Below, one piece after another: positions 16,388-23,304 of a stretch of DNA of 64,000 nt. The position numbers and the translations under genes were made by a program. The notes beneath the pieces were generated by a model. That model worked only from the letters and a program-made list of their open reading frames with translations. It had not been told where the DNA came from and ran no database searches. The first letter of the stretch is position 1. Each line of letters opens with the position of its first letter. The stretch is from CBDCCV01 sp965215025 (GTDB lineage Bacteria > Bacteroidota > Rhodothermia > Rhodothermales > Salinibacteraceae), in contig CBDCCV010000001.1 in the NCBI GenBank assembly GCA_965215025.1, positions 620,001 to 684,000 of the forward strand, in the 5' to 3' direction.

Positions 16388-17590
16388 ATGTTACGCCAAA
16401 GCACCGTCCGGCAAATCTTCCTCTTCGGTCTCTTGATCCTGGCGACGCTCGCGTTCTTCGAGCTGATCCGGGGCTTCCTGATGCCGCTCTTTTGGGCCGT
16501 GGTGCTGGCCATCGTCTTCCGCCCGGTGCAGCAGCGCTGGGAGGCCGCGCTCGGGGACCGGCCCTCGCTGGCCTCGGCGCTCACGCTCGTGACGATCATC
16601 CTCGTCGTGGTGATCCCGCTCGTGGCCGTGGGCACCGCCGTCGTGCGCGAGAGCATCCACATCTTTGAGCAGGTCCAAGCGGGCGAGATTGACCTCGACG
16701 CGCCCATCGACTTCTTCGAGCGGATGCTCCCCACGGTGGCCGGCTACCTCGACCAGTACGGGGTCGAGATCGCGCGCCTGCGCGAAAGCCTCTCCACCAC
16801 GGCCCTCTCGGTGAGCCAGTTCCTGGCCGAGGGCGCCCTGAGCTTCGGGCAGAACGCGATCCAGTTCACCGTGCTGCTCTTCCTGATGCTCTACATCCTC
16901 TTCTTCTTCCTGCGCGACGGGGACCGCTACGTGGACGCGCTCGTGCGCGCCGTCCCGCTCGGCGACGTGCGCGAGCGCTGGCTCATGGGGCGCTTTGCGC
17001 AGGTCTCGCGCGCGACGATCAAGGGCACGCTCGTGGTGGCGCTGGTGCAGGGCACGCTCGGCGGGCTGGCCTTCTGGGCGCTGGGCATCCCCGCCGCCGT
17101 GCTCTGGGGCGTTTTGATGACGGTGCTCTCGCTCCTGCCGGCCGTCGGCTCGGCGCTCGTGTGGTTCCCGGCCGCCGTCATCCTCATCCTCACTGGCGAG
17201 GTGCTCAAAGGCATCGCGCTCATCGCCTTCGGCACGCTCGCCATCGGGCTGGTGGACAACTTCCTGCGCCCGGCCCTGGTGAGCCGTGACACGCAGATGC
17301 CCGACTTCCTCATCCTCCTGACCACGCTCGGCGGGCTGACGCTCTTCGGCCTCTCTGGCTTCGTCATCGGGCCGATCATCGCGGCCTTCTTCCTGGCCGT
17401 CTGGGAGATGTTCGCGCAGGAGTACGCCGAGGACGAGAACCCCGAAGCCGTGCGCGAGGCGGCCACGGACCCCAACGCGATCCCGCCCAAGCGCGACATC
17501 CCGCCCGAGGACGAGGCGCGCGAGCGCCGGGACCTGCCGCCGGCCTCTTCCGGCCCGCCGCCCGTTGGGGCGGCCGAGCGCAGAGCGTAA
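16388..17590 (+). CDS. AI-2E family transporter (PerM-like permease)
   Basis: A 400-residue inner-membrane protein starting MLRQSTVRQIFLFGLLILAT. The first two hydrophobic helices are followed by an amphipathic segment (DAPIDFFERMLPTVAGYLDQYG), then FTVLLFLMLYILFFFLRDGDRY, a family hallmark, and four to five further helices including LGGLTLFGLSGFVIGPII. The tail is charged and Pro-rich. Members export varied solutes (TqsA exports AI-2; others act as Na+/H+ antiporters), so the substrate is open. Confidence 0.9.
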   Translation: MLRQSTVRQIFLFGLLILATLAFFELIRGFLMPLFWAVVLAIVFRPVQQRWEAALGDRPSLASALTLVTIILVVVIPLVAVGTAVVRESIHIFEQVQAGEIDLDAPIDFFERMLPTVAGYLDQYGVEIARLRESLSTTALSVSQFLAEGALSFGQNAIQFTVLLFLMLYILFFFLRDGDRYVDALVRAVPLGDVRERWLMGRFAQVSRATIKGTLVVALVQGTLGGLAFWALGIPAAVLWGVLMTVLSLLPAVGSALVWFPAAVILILTGEVLKGIALIAFGTLAIGLVDNFLRPALVSRDTQMPDFLILLTTLGGLTLFGLSGFVIGPIIAAFFLAVWEMFAQEYAEDENPEAVREAATDPNAIPPKRDIPPEDEARERRDLPPASSGPPPVGAAERRA

Positions 17591-17738
17591 GCGCCCAAGC
17601 GCGGACGAACGACGGCAGGCGACGGCGCGCCGCAACGTGCAGCGCGGCTCGCGGGGGCACAATCCGCCCGCGCCGCAGTTGGCTACTCCTGACGGCCGGA
17701 TAACGGCTGCCCGCCGCGCCCCCCTCTACCGCCCGCCC

Positions 17739-19622
17739 ATGCCCGAGCAGGGTTCTTCCATACCGCCCGACCACAGCACCGCCGAGGCGCCCCCCGCCAC
17801 CGGCGACGGCTACGCGCCTGCCCGCGAAGCCACACCCACGCTTGAAGACGGCCGCACCGCCGACGCCGGCCCCGCCGACACGCGCGGCGAGGAGAACGCC
17901 TTCGTCGCCCGCGCGCCATCGTCTGCTGACGAAGCGCCCGAGCGCGAAGAGGCGCCGCGCAAGCCGCCGCTCTTTTTCGATCCGCTGGCGCCGTACAAGG
18001 GCGCGTTCCGGCGCTTTTTCACCGTGTACCGCCACGTGCTGGGCCTCCTGGCCGGCGGCATGGTGGCCTACGTGCGCGCGCTCCCGCCCGGCGAGCGCAG
18101 CGGCTTTACCCACATGTGGGCGCGCATGACGGCGTTCTTCGTGGGGCCGTTCGTGAGCCGGGAAATGCGCCGCCTTTCCTTCGCCAAGCAGCTTCGGCGA
18201 CGCCTCGAAATCTTAGGCCCCACGTTCATTAAGCTGGGGCAGATCATGGCCATCCGTGAGGACCTCCTCCCGAGGGAGATCACGCGCGAGCTGGAGAACC
18301 TCCTCGACAAGCTGCCCGAGGTGCCCTTCGAGCAGGTGCAGGCCATCATCGAGCGCGACCTCCGGCGGCCCCTGGGCGAGCTGTTCGAGTTCGTGCAGCG
18401 CAAGCCGCTCGGCTCCGCCTCCATCGCGCAGGCGCACCTGGCCGTCACCAAAGACGGGCAGAAGGCCGTCGTTAAGGTCATTAAGCCCGGCATCCGCGAG
18501 GTCATCACCTCGGACCTCAAGCTCTTGGAAGCCGTGGGCTACCTCTTGCAGTGGGCGCTGCCGCGCTACCAGCCCAAGCAGATCATCGAGGAGTTTGCCG
18601 CCTACACGAGCAAAGAGGTCGATTACACCTTCGAGGCCGACAACGCCGAGATTTTTTCGTCCAACTTCGCCGACGCGCCCGGCATCGTCTTCCCCACGAT
18701 CTACCGCGACCTCTCCTCGGACGACGTCCTCACGATGGAGTTCATCGAGGGCGTCCGCCCCGGCGCGCCGGAGTCCCTGGCGCTGAGCGAGATGGAGCGC
18801 GCGCGCGTGGTGGACCTCGGCGCCGAGGCCATCATCCGGATGCTCTACCAGGACGGCTTCTTCCACGCCGACCTCCACGCAGGCAACCTCAAGATCATCC
18901 CCGCCAAAAAGCCGGGCGACTCCATCCGCATCGGTTTCATCGATTTGGGGATGGTGGGCCGCTTCGGGAGCAAGGTCAAGCGGCGCCTCCTCTACTACTT
19001 CCACGCGCTCGTGCGCGGCGATGTGGAGAACGCCACGCGCTACCTCCTGGAGATGGCGCGCATCGGCCCCGGCGGCGACCCGCAGGGCTTCCGGCGCGCG
19101 GTGACGGACCTGGCCCGCCGCTTCCGGATGCAGGGCGGGCGCGGCGACCTCTCCATCGCGCAGCTCATCCTCGAATCGCTCTCTTTGGGTGGGAAGTACC
19201 GCGTGTTCTTCCCTGTGGAGATGACGCTCATGGTCAAGGCGCTCGTGACGTTCGAGGGCGTGGGGCGCACGCTCGAGCCGGGCCTGGACGTGGCCGAGAT
19301 CTCGCGCGTGCACGTGCAGGAGATCTTCCGCGACCGCTTCGACCCGCGCGCCTTGAGCCGCGAGCTGGTCTCCAACGCGCCCGAGGTGATCGACCTCATC
19401 GTGCAGGCGCCGCAGCTTTTGGCCACGGGCGTGCGGTTCTTCGAGGAGCAGATCGACACGCACACGCCGCGCCCGAACCCGCTGGCGGGCCTGAGGAGCG
19501 GCATCCTGGCCGGCGCGTGCATCGTGGCCGGCGCCTTGGCGGCGGTGCAGGGCGGGCCGTGGTTTCTGTGGCTGCCGCTCTTCACGCTCGGCTTCTGGCT
19601 CGCGGTGCTTGGCGGGAAGTGA
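17739..19622 (+). CDS. UbiB/ABC1/AarF-family atypical kinase
   Basis: A 627-residue protein from MPEQGSSIPPDHSTAEAPPA. The first ~80 residues are acidic and low-complexity. The ABC1 domain shows the KxGQ motif (LGPTFIKLGQIMAIREDLL), the Ala-rich nucleotide loop (PLGSASIAQAH), the lysine in AVVKVIKPGI, the catalytic loop FHADLHAGNLKI and the DFG-like IDLGMVGRFG. Two hydrophobic helices close the protein (LAGACIVAGALAAV and FLWLPLFTLGFWLAVL), anchoring it to the membrane. Members support quinone biosynthesis or lipid handling as ATPase/kinase-like proteins. No ubi or men gene is adjacent. Confidence 0.93.
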   Translation: MPEQGSSIPPDHSTAEAPPATGDGYAPAREATPTLEDGRTADAGPADTRGEENAFVARAPSSADEAPEREEAPRKPPLFFDPLAPYKGAFRRFFTVYRHVLGLLAGGMVAYVRALPPGERSGFTHMWARMTAFFVGPFVSREMRRLSFAKQLRRRLEILGPTFIKLGQIMAIREDLLPREITRELENLLDKLPEVPFEQVQAIIERDLRRPLGELFEFVQRKPLGSASIAQAHLAVTKDGQKAVVKVIKPGIREVITSDLKLLEAVGYLLQWALPRYQPKQIIEEFAAYTSKEVDYTFEADNAEIFSSNFADAPGIVFPTIYRDLSSDDVLTMEFIEGVRPGAPESLALSEMERARVVDLGAEAIIRMLYQDGFFHADLHAGNLKIIPAKKPGDSIRIGFIDLGMVGRFGSKVKRRLLYYFHALVRGDVENATRYLLEMARIGPGGDPQGFRRAVTDLARRFRMQGGRGDLSIAQLILESLSLGGKYRVFFPVEMTLMVKALVTFEGVGRTLEPGLDVAEISRVHVQEIFRDRFDPRALSRELVSNAPEVIDLIVQAPQLLATGVRFFEEQIDTHTPRPNPLAGLRSGILAGACIVAGALAAVQGGPWFLWLPLFTLGFWLAVLGGK

Positions 19623-19661
19623 CGGCGGCCCACCCGTCTTCATGGAACCACCTTTCTCAAC

Positions 19662-19690
19662 GCAGAGACGCCTCGGCGAGGCGTCTCTAC
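19662..19690. repeat. 29-nt palindrome (REP-like), family member 1
   Basis: Two 14-base arms around one central base: left arm GCAGAGACGCCTCG, right arm CGAGGCGTCTCTAC, one mismatch. The same architecture and flanking sequence style recur at 26639-26667, 30991-31019 and 38347-38374. It lies downstream of the UbiB-like gene and could fold as an RNA hairpin, but has no T-run. Confidence 0.85.
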
Positions 19691-19780
19691 CGGGAGCCGA
19701 GGAGACTACGCCGCTTCAAATCGGCATCAGGCAGTTCCTGAGAGCCGAGCCTTTTCCTCTTAACAGCGGAACCGATCACC

Positions 19781-20055
19781 ATGAAGCTCGAAGACCTCGT
19801 TTCCAAAAACCCGAACGTGCACGGCGGCGACCTCGTCTTCGCTCAGACGCGCATCCCGGCCAAGCTCGTCATTGACGCCATCGAAGCCGACGTGCCCCTG
19901 AGCGAGTTTCTCGAAGACTACCCTGGCATCACACGCAAACCGCCGTCGCGCTTCTGCGTGAGGGGCTGCGCCGCATCGAGGCCGAGATAGACCTCCGCAA
20001 CAGCGCCGACGCCAACGAAGTGACTTCGGTGTTCGAGGATGCGCGTGTTGCTTGA
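19781..20055 (+). pseudogene. Frameshifted DUF433 antitoxin-like gene
   Basis: Translation starts MKLEDLVSKNPNVHGGDLVF and continues through TRIPAKLVIDAIEADVPLSE to FLEDYPGIT, the DUF433 (VapB-like/Vbh) antitoxin pattern. At about 19931-19937 the family reading jumps to another frame, where it continues QTAVALLREGLRRIEAEIDL and ends ...VTSVFEDARVA stop at 20053-20055. In the original frame the protein ends at 19990 with unrelated sequence. A one-base loss (or two-base gain) explains this. The repaired stop overlaps the start of the next gene, the usual arrangement for DUF433-DUF5615 pairs. Confidence 0.8.
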
Positions 20056-20180
20056 CCACGATATTCCTCAGAGGCTGCGGCACGACTTCCCGGAGCCGTT
20101 CGTCGCCGAGAGCACGCTGTACCGGGGCTGGCACCGCTACGACAACGGCGATCTCTTGAGCCGCGCCGCCGGGGCCAGCG
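20039..20180 (+). pseudogene. Truncated DUF5615 (PIN-like) toxin remnant
   Basis: The frame begins MRVLLDHDIPQRLRHDFPEP, with the N-terminal LLDxxxP of DUF5615 PIN-like toxins, and continues through LYRGWHRYDNGDLLSRAAGA. After about 47 residues family similarity stops, exactly where the coding end of the convergent patatin gene begins (20182). The expected second half with the remaining acidic residues is missing. The start overlaps the repaired DUF433 frame by 17 bases. I read it as a deletion remnant. Confidence 0.75.
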
Positions 20181-20181
20181 G

Positions 20182-21432
20182 CTACGCCGCCTGCTGCTGC
20201 GCTTCGAGGCGGTCGAGGACGTGGCTGAGGCGGTCGAGGACGGCGTCAGTGTCCTGGATGACCTGCGTGCTCGGGCGCTCGGCCCACGGGCGGCGCGGCG
20301 GCCCCAGGAGCGTGCGCGCCGGGTCGTCCAGGACGCTCGTGCGCAGCTTGAGGCCATGCTTTTCGAGCTTCGGGCGGATCTCGGCCTCGTGCGCGCGCAG
20401 GTAGCGCCGCGTCGTCTGGTAGGCGCGCTCGCACACGGCGTGGCGGTTCGAGAAGCTGAAGATGTTGGAGAAGAACATCCGCTCGTCCTCGAAGTCCGGC
20501 TCGATCAGGACGATGTCGGCCTCGGGGTAGGCGTGCTCGTAGGAGCGGAAGCCCGTGCGCATCCGCGAGTGGACGATGGCGCGGAACGTCTGCGATAGCA
20601 CCGCCGGGAGGCCGTGCTCGGTGAGGCGCCCCGGCGTGGCGCTTTCGCCCAGCGCGGCGCTTCCATTTAAGCGCTCCTCGACGAGCGCCTGCACGGGCAC
20701 GATGGGGTTGATGCAGAAGAGGAGGTCGGCCCCGGCGTCGAGGGCGAGGCTGGCGTTGACCGTGCGGCGCGCCACGCCGTCGATGTAGTGCGCGCCGCCG
20801 ATCTCCACGGGGCAGTACAGGGCCGGCAGCGCCGTGGACGCCTGCACGGCTTTGGAGATGGGCACCTCGGGCTGCTCCTCGCCAAAGGCCACCGTCCGTG
20901 CCGTGTCCAGGTGCATGGCGATCACGCGCAGGCAAACGCCCCGGAGCCGGCGGAAGTCGTTCGTACGCCCGTGCGCGGTGAACACGCGCGCGAGGTACCG
21001 CTCCAGCCCGGCGTTGTCGAAGAGACCGACGGGCACGAGCGGCATCAGCTCGGCCAGGGCGCCCATCGGGGAGAGGTCGAAGGGGGCCAGGAGGTACTTC
21101 TTCAAGGCGCCGAAGAGCGCGCCGGGCGAGCGCCTGAGCCGCCGCCCGTACTCGCGCGCGGCGGGCGTGAAGAGCACCTCGGGACGGATGTTGAGCGCCT
21201 CCTCCTCGGCGCGGCCCACCACGGCGCGGCTGAGCGTGCGCGCCGGGATGCCGTTGGCCAGGCACGCCGTAATCAGCGCGCCGGAAGAGACGCCCACGTA
21301 CACGCCGAGCCGGTTGAAGTCGAGGCCTTCGATGGCTTCTTCGAGCGCGCACAGCGCCCCGATCTCGTAGACGGCGCCTTCGACCACGCCGCCGGCGCAC
21401 GCCAGTCCTACGTTCTTTCTGCGTTCGGTCAT
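20182..21432 (-). CDS. Patatin-like phospholipase/esterase
   Basis: A 416-residue patatin-domain protein. The oxyanion loop is CAGGVVEGAVYEIGAL, the nucleophile elbow is GVSSGAL (GxSxG) and the catalytic dyad partner is in HYIDGVARRT (DG). Together these mark a Ser-Asp lipid acyl hydrolase. No signal peptide is present. Roughly the last 150 residues extend beyond the core domain and end in Gln/Ala. Its C-terminus now abuts the toxin remnant. It precedes no obvious partner, but PHA-granule genes lie just upstream on the same strand, and patatin-like proteins are sometimes granule-associated; that link is only inference. Confidence 0.9.
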   Translation of the reverse strand: MTERRKNVGLACAGGVVEGAVYEIGALCALEEAIEGLDFNRLGVYVGVSSGALITACLANGIPARTLSRAVVGRAEEEALNIRPEVLFTPAAREYGRRLRRSPGALFGALKKYLLAPFDLSPMGALAELMPLVPVGLFDNAGLERYLARVFTAHGRTNDFRRLRGVCLRVIAMHLDTARTVAFGEEQPEVPISKAVQASTALPALYCPVEIGGAHYIDGVARRTVNASLALDAGADLLFCINPIVPVQALVEERLNGSAALGESATPGRLTEHGLPAVLSQTFRAIVHSRMRTGFRSYEHAYPEADIVLIEPDFEDERMFFSNIFSFSNRHAVCERAYQTTRRYLRAHEAEIRPKLEKHGLKLRTSVLDDPARTLLGPPRRPWAERPSTQVIQDTDAVLDRLSHVLDRLEAQQQAA

Positions 21433-21514
21433 CGTGCGGTACGGCTTGTTCTCGAAACAAACGGAAGCGCTTCCGCCCTGATGCTCTTGCCGAGCGGTAC
21501 GTCTCGCTTCCCGG

Positions 21515-21955
21515 TCAGGACGGCCGCCGGCGCTCCTCGATCACCTCCGCCAGGCGGTCCACCTGCGCGGCAAGCCGGTCGATCTTACGGGCGAGCGCGT
21601 TGACCTCGGAGCGCGTTGGCAGGTTGATCTGCTGCAAAGTGCGCGCCACGACCCCGCCGATAAGCTGCTCGGCCTGCCCGGCGGCGGCCTCGGCCTGGCT
21701 CGCCGCCCGTCCGATCTGCCGCGCGGCCATCGCACGCTGCGCCTCCCACTCGTCCATGAGCGCTTCGACCTCTTCGCGGCGGCGTGTCTCATAGGCCTCG
21801 CCTCGGCTTACGAGCCGCTGGAAAAGCTTGCCGCCCTCCTCTTCGGCGGCCGCCCACGCGCCCAGGCCCGCGCGCCAGACGTCCCACCCGCGCTCCATCA
21901 GCCCACCCTGCGGCAGTCCGTCGTCGTCTCGCTCGTGATGCTCCTGGTCACGCAT
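21515..21955 (-). CDS. Phasin-like granule-associated protein
   Basis: A 146-residue helical, coiled-coil protein. The N-terminal MERGWDVWRAGLGAWAAAEE and the following GKLFQRLVSRGEAYE resemble the poly(hydroxyalkanoate) granule-associated phasin family, as does the C-terminal pattern LPTRSEVNALARKIDRLAAQ with heptad repeats. Phasins coat PHA granules and control their size. The PhaR-type regulator at 22001 lies 45 bases upstream on the same strand, which strengthens the assignment. Confidence 0.8.
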   Translation of the reverse strand: MRDQEHHERDDDGLPQGGLMERGWDVWRAGLGAWAAAEEEGGKLFQRLVSRGEAYETRRREEVEALMDEWEAQRAMAARQIGRAASQAEAAAGQAEQLIGGVVARTLQQINLPTRSEVNALARKIDRLAAQVDRLAEVIEERRRPS

Positions 21956-22000
21956 GGCCGTCTTTAAAAGGGGTCGATGAGGAAATGCGCGGCGCGCCTG

Positions 22001-22462
22001 CTACGAGGCGTCGTCTTGTTCGCCTGGCACGTTTTTCTCGTCCAGCACCTTGGCGAGCTGTGCTTCAAGCTGCCCGAGCTGTCGCCGCAGCTCGGAGAGG
22101 TCGTCCGACTTCACGGGGCTGTGCACGAGCCGGCTCAGGCGGCCGAGCGACTGCTGCACAAGGCCCGAGGCGCCGTGGCGAAGCTGCTCCAAGCCGGCCA
22201 TGCCGGACTCCACGGCCTCGCCGCTGCGGCGCAGGAGGTCGTGCAGGAGATCTGTGGGGAGGAGGTGGTCGCCGCGCTTGCCTTCTTCTAAGATGATCTG
22301 CGTGAGCGTCTGCGCGGTGAGGTCATCGCCGCTCGTGTTGTCCACCACCTCCACCGTTTCGCCTCGGCGCACGAGTTCGGCCACGTCGCGCAACGAGACA
22401 TAGGCGCTCGCCTCGGTGTCGTAGAGCTTGCGGTTGTCGTAGCGTTTGATGAGGCGAGGCAT
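22001..22462 (-). CDS. phaR: PHA accumulation regulator PhaR
   Basis: A 153-residue protein starting MPRLIKRYDNRKLYDTEASA, the defining N-terminus of the PHB/PHA accumulation regulator DNA-binding domain. The domain continues YVSLRDVAELVRRGETVEVV and LTQIILEE. The C-terminal part is a coiled coil (SELRRQLGQLEAQLAKVLDE). PhaR binds both DNA and PHA granules and represses phasin genes until polymer appears; the phasin-like gene directly downstream fits that circuit. No PHA synthase is inside this window. Confidence 0.9.
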   Translation of the reverse strand: MPRLIKRYDNRKLYDTEASAYVSLRDVAELVRRGETVEVVDNTSGDDLTAQTLTQIILEEGKRGDHLLPTDLLHDLLRRSGEAVESGMAGLEQLRHGASGLVQQSLGRLSRLVHSPVKSDDLSELRRQLGQLEAQLAKVLDEKNVPGEQDDAS

Positions 22463-22624
22463 GATTCTTCGGACAGGCTGTAACGCACTGCGTCATGAAA
22501 GCGCTTTTCTCACGCCTCCCATTCTGTATTGATCCTTGGGACTGGAACATCACCTACGCGCCTGATCTTTTTCTTCACCGCTCCTTGACCTTCCCTTCTT
22601 GACGGCTTACTTTCGTGCAGAACA

Positions 22625-22640
22625 TTTGAAAAGTTTCAAA
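22625..22640. promoter_or_regulatory. Candidate operator upstream of gbsR/marR gene
   Basis: TTTGAAAAGTTTCAAA is a 7-2-7 inverted repeat 40 bases before the regulator start at 22680. A nearly identical palindrome lies before the TonB receptor gene (23229-23244). The pairing suggests autoregulation. Confidence 0.7.
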
Positions 22641-22679
22641 CGACAGCGATAATCCTTCTGCTCTTCCCTAACTGCCAGT

Positions 22680-23180
22680 ATGAGCGCTTCCCGTACGCTG
22701 TCTCCTATTGAGCAGGAGCTTAGCGAAGCCTTCGGTAACGTCTACGAGTCCTACGGCTTCAAGCGCCTGCAAGGGTTAATCGTGGGGATGCTCCTTACGC
22801 GTCGTGAGCCGACCTCGCTCGACGACATGGTGGCGCTGCTGGGCCACTCGAAAGGCCCCATCTCCACCTCGGTACGCCGCCTGGCCGATGTCGGGGTGAT
22901 CCGCAAGGTGAACGGGCCGGTCAACCGCCGCCATTACTACGCCGCGCACCCGGATCTCTTTTTCAACAACTTCAAGTTCAACATGGAGACCGTGCGCAAA
23001 AACCGCGCGCTGGCCGAGCATTTCATCAGCCGGGTGGGGAAGGACGGCGCCCTGCACCCGGACTACCTCAGAGACAACCTCGAACACATGCGCACCTTTT
23101 ACACGCTGATGGAGTCGTTCTACCAGAACTTCGCTGATGAGTGGAATAACGCCCGGCAGGCAGCGGCGCAAGACGTGTGA
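22680..23180 (+). CDS. GbsR/MarR family transcriptional regulator
   Basis: A 166-residue winged-helix regulator. After an N-terminal helix (LSPIEQELSEAFGNVYESYG) comes the HTH: PTSLDDMVALLGHSKGPIST as helix-turn-helix, with VRRLADVGVIRKV leading into the wing (NGPVNRRHYYAAHPDLFFNN). The C-terminal helices form the dimer interface. GbsR-type proteins respond to small ligands; in Bacteroidota many sit next to outer-membrane receptor genes. Here the TonB receptor starts 124 bases after the stop, and matching palindromes precede both genes, so the receptor is the probable target. Confidence 0.9.
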   Translation: MSASRTLSPIEQELSEAFGNVYESYGFKRLQGLIVGMLLTRREPTSLDDMVALLGHSKGPISTSVRRLADVGVIRKVNGPVNRRHYYAAHPDLFFNNFKFNMETVRKNRALAEHFISRVGKDGALHPDYLRDNLEHMRTFYTLMESFYQNFADEWNNARQAAAQDV

Positions 23181-23227
23181 TTCTATCGGTGGGAGCGGAA
23201 GCGCTTTTGTTTCCTTACGGCGTGTTT

Positions 23228-23255
23228 GTTTGAAAATTTTCAAACGTTTGAAAAG
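23228..23255. promoter_or_regulatory. Candidate operator before TonB receptor gene (full site plus half site)
   Basis: GTTTGAAAATTTTCAAAC at 23228-23245 is a perfect 18-base palindrome; a further half site TTTGAAAAG follows at 23247-23255. It lies 50-77 bases before the receptor start. It matches the site at 22625-22640 in sequence and spacing. Confidence 0.75.
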
Positions 23256-23304
23256 CAGTCAGTCTGATAAACTCAGTCATCAACCAACGCACACGAGGGT
23301 CGCC

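Noticed and set aside
18213..19643. Long minus-strand frame over the UbiB/ABC1 gene
   Set aside because: It is the antisense shadow of a gene with clear kinase-family motifs; its translation is His/Arg/Glu-rich without any domain.
23228..23255. CRISPR-like repeat or small mobile element at the TTTGAAA sites
   Set aside because: Only palindromic sites with promoter-like spacing are present; no regular spacers or repeat array.
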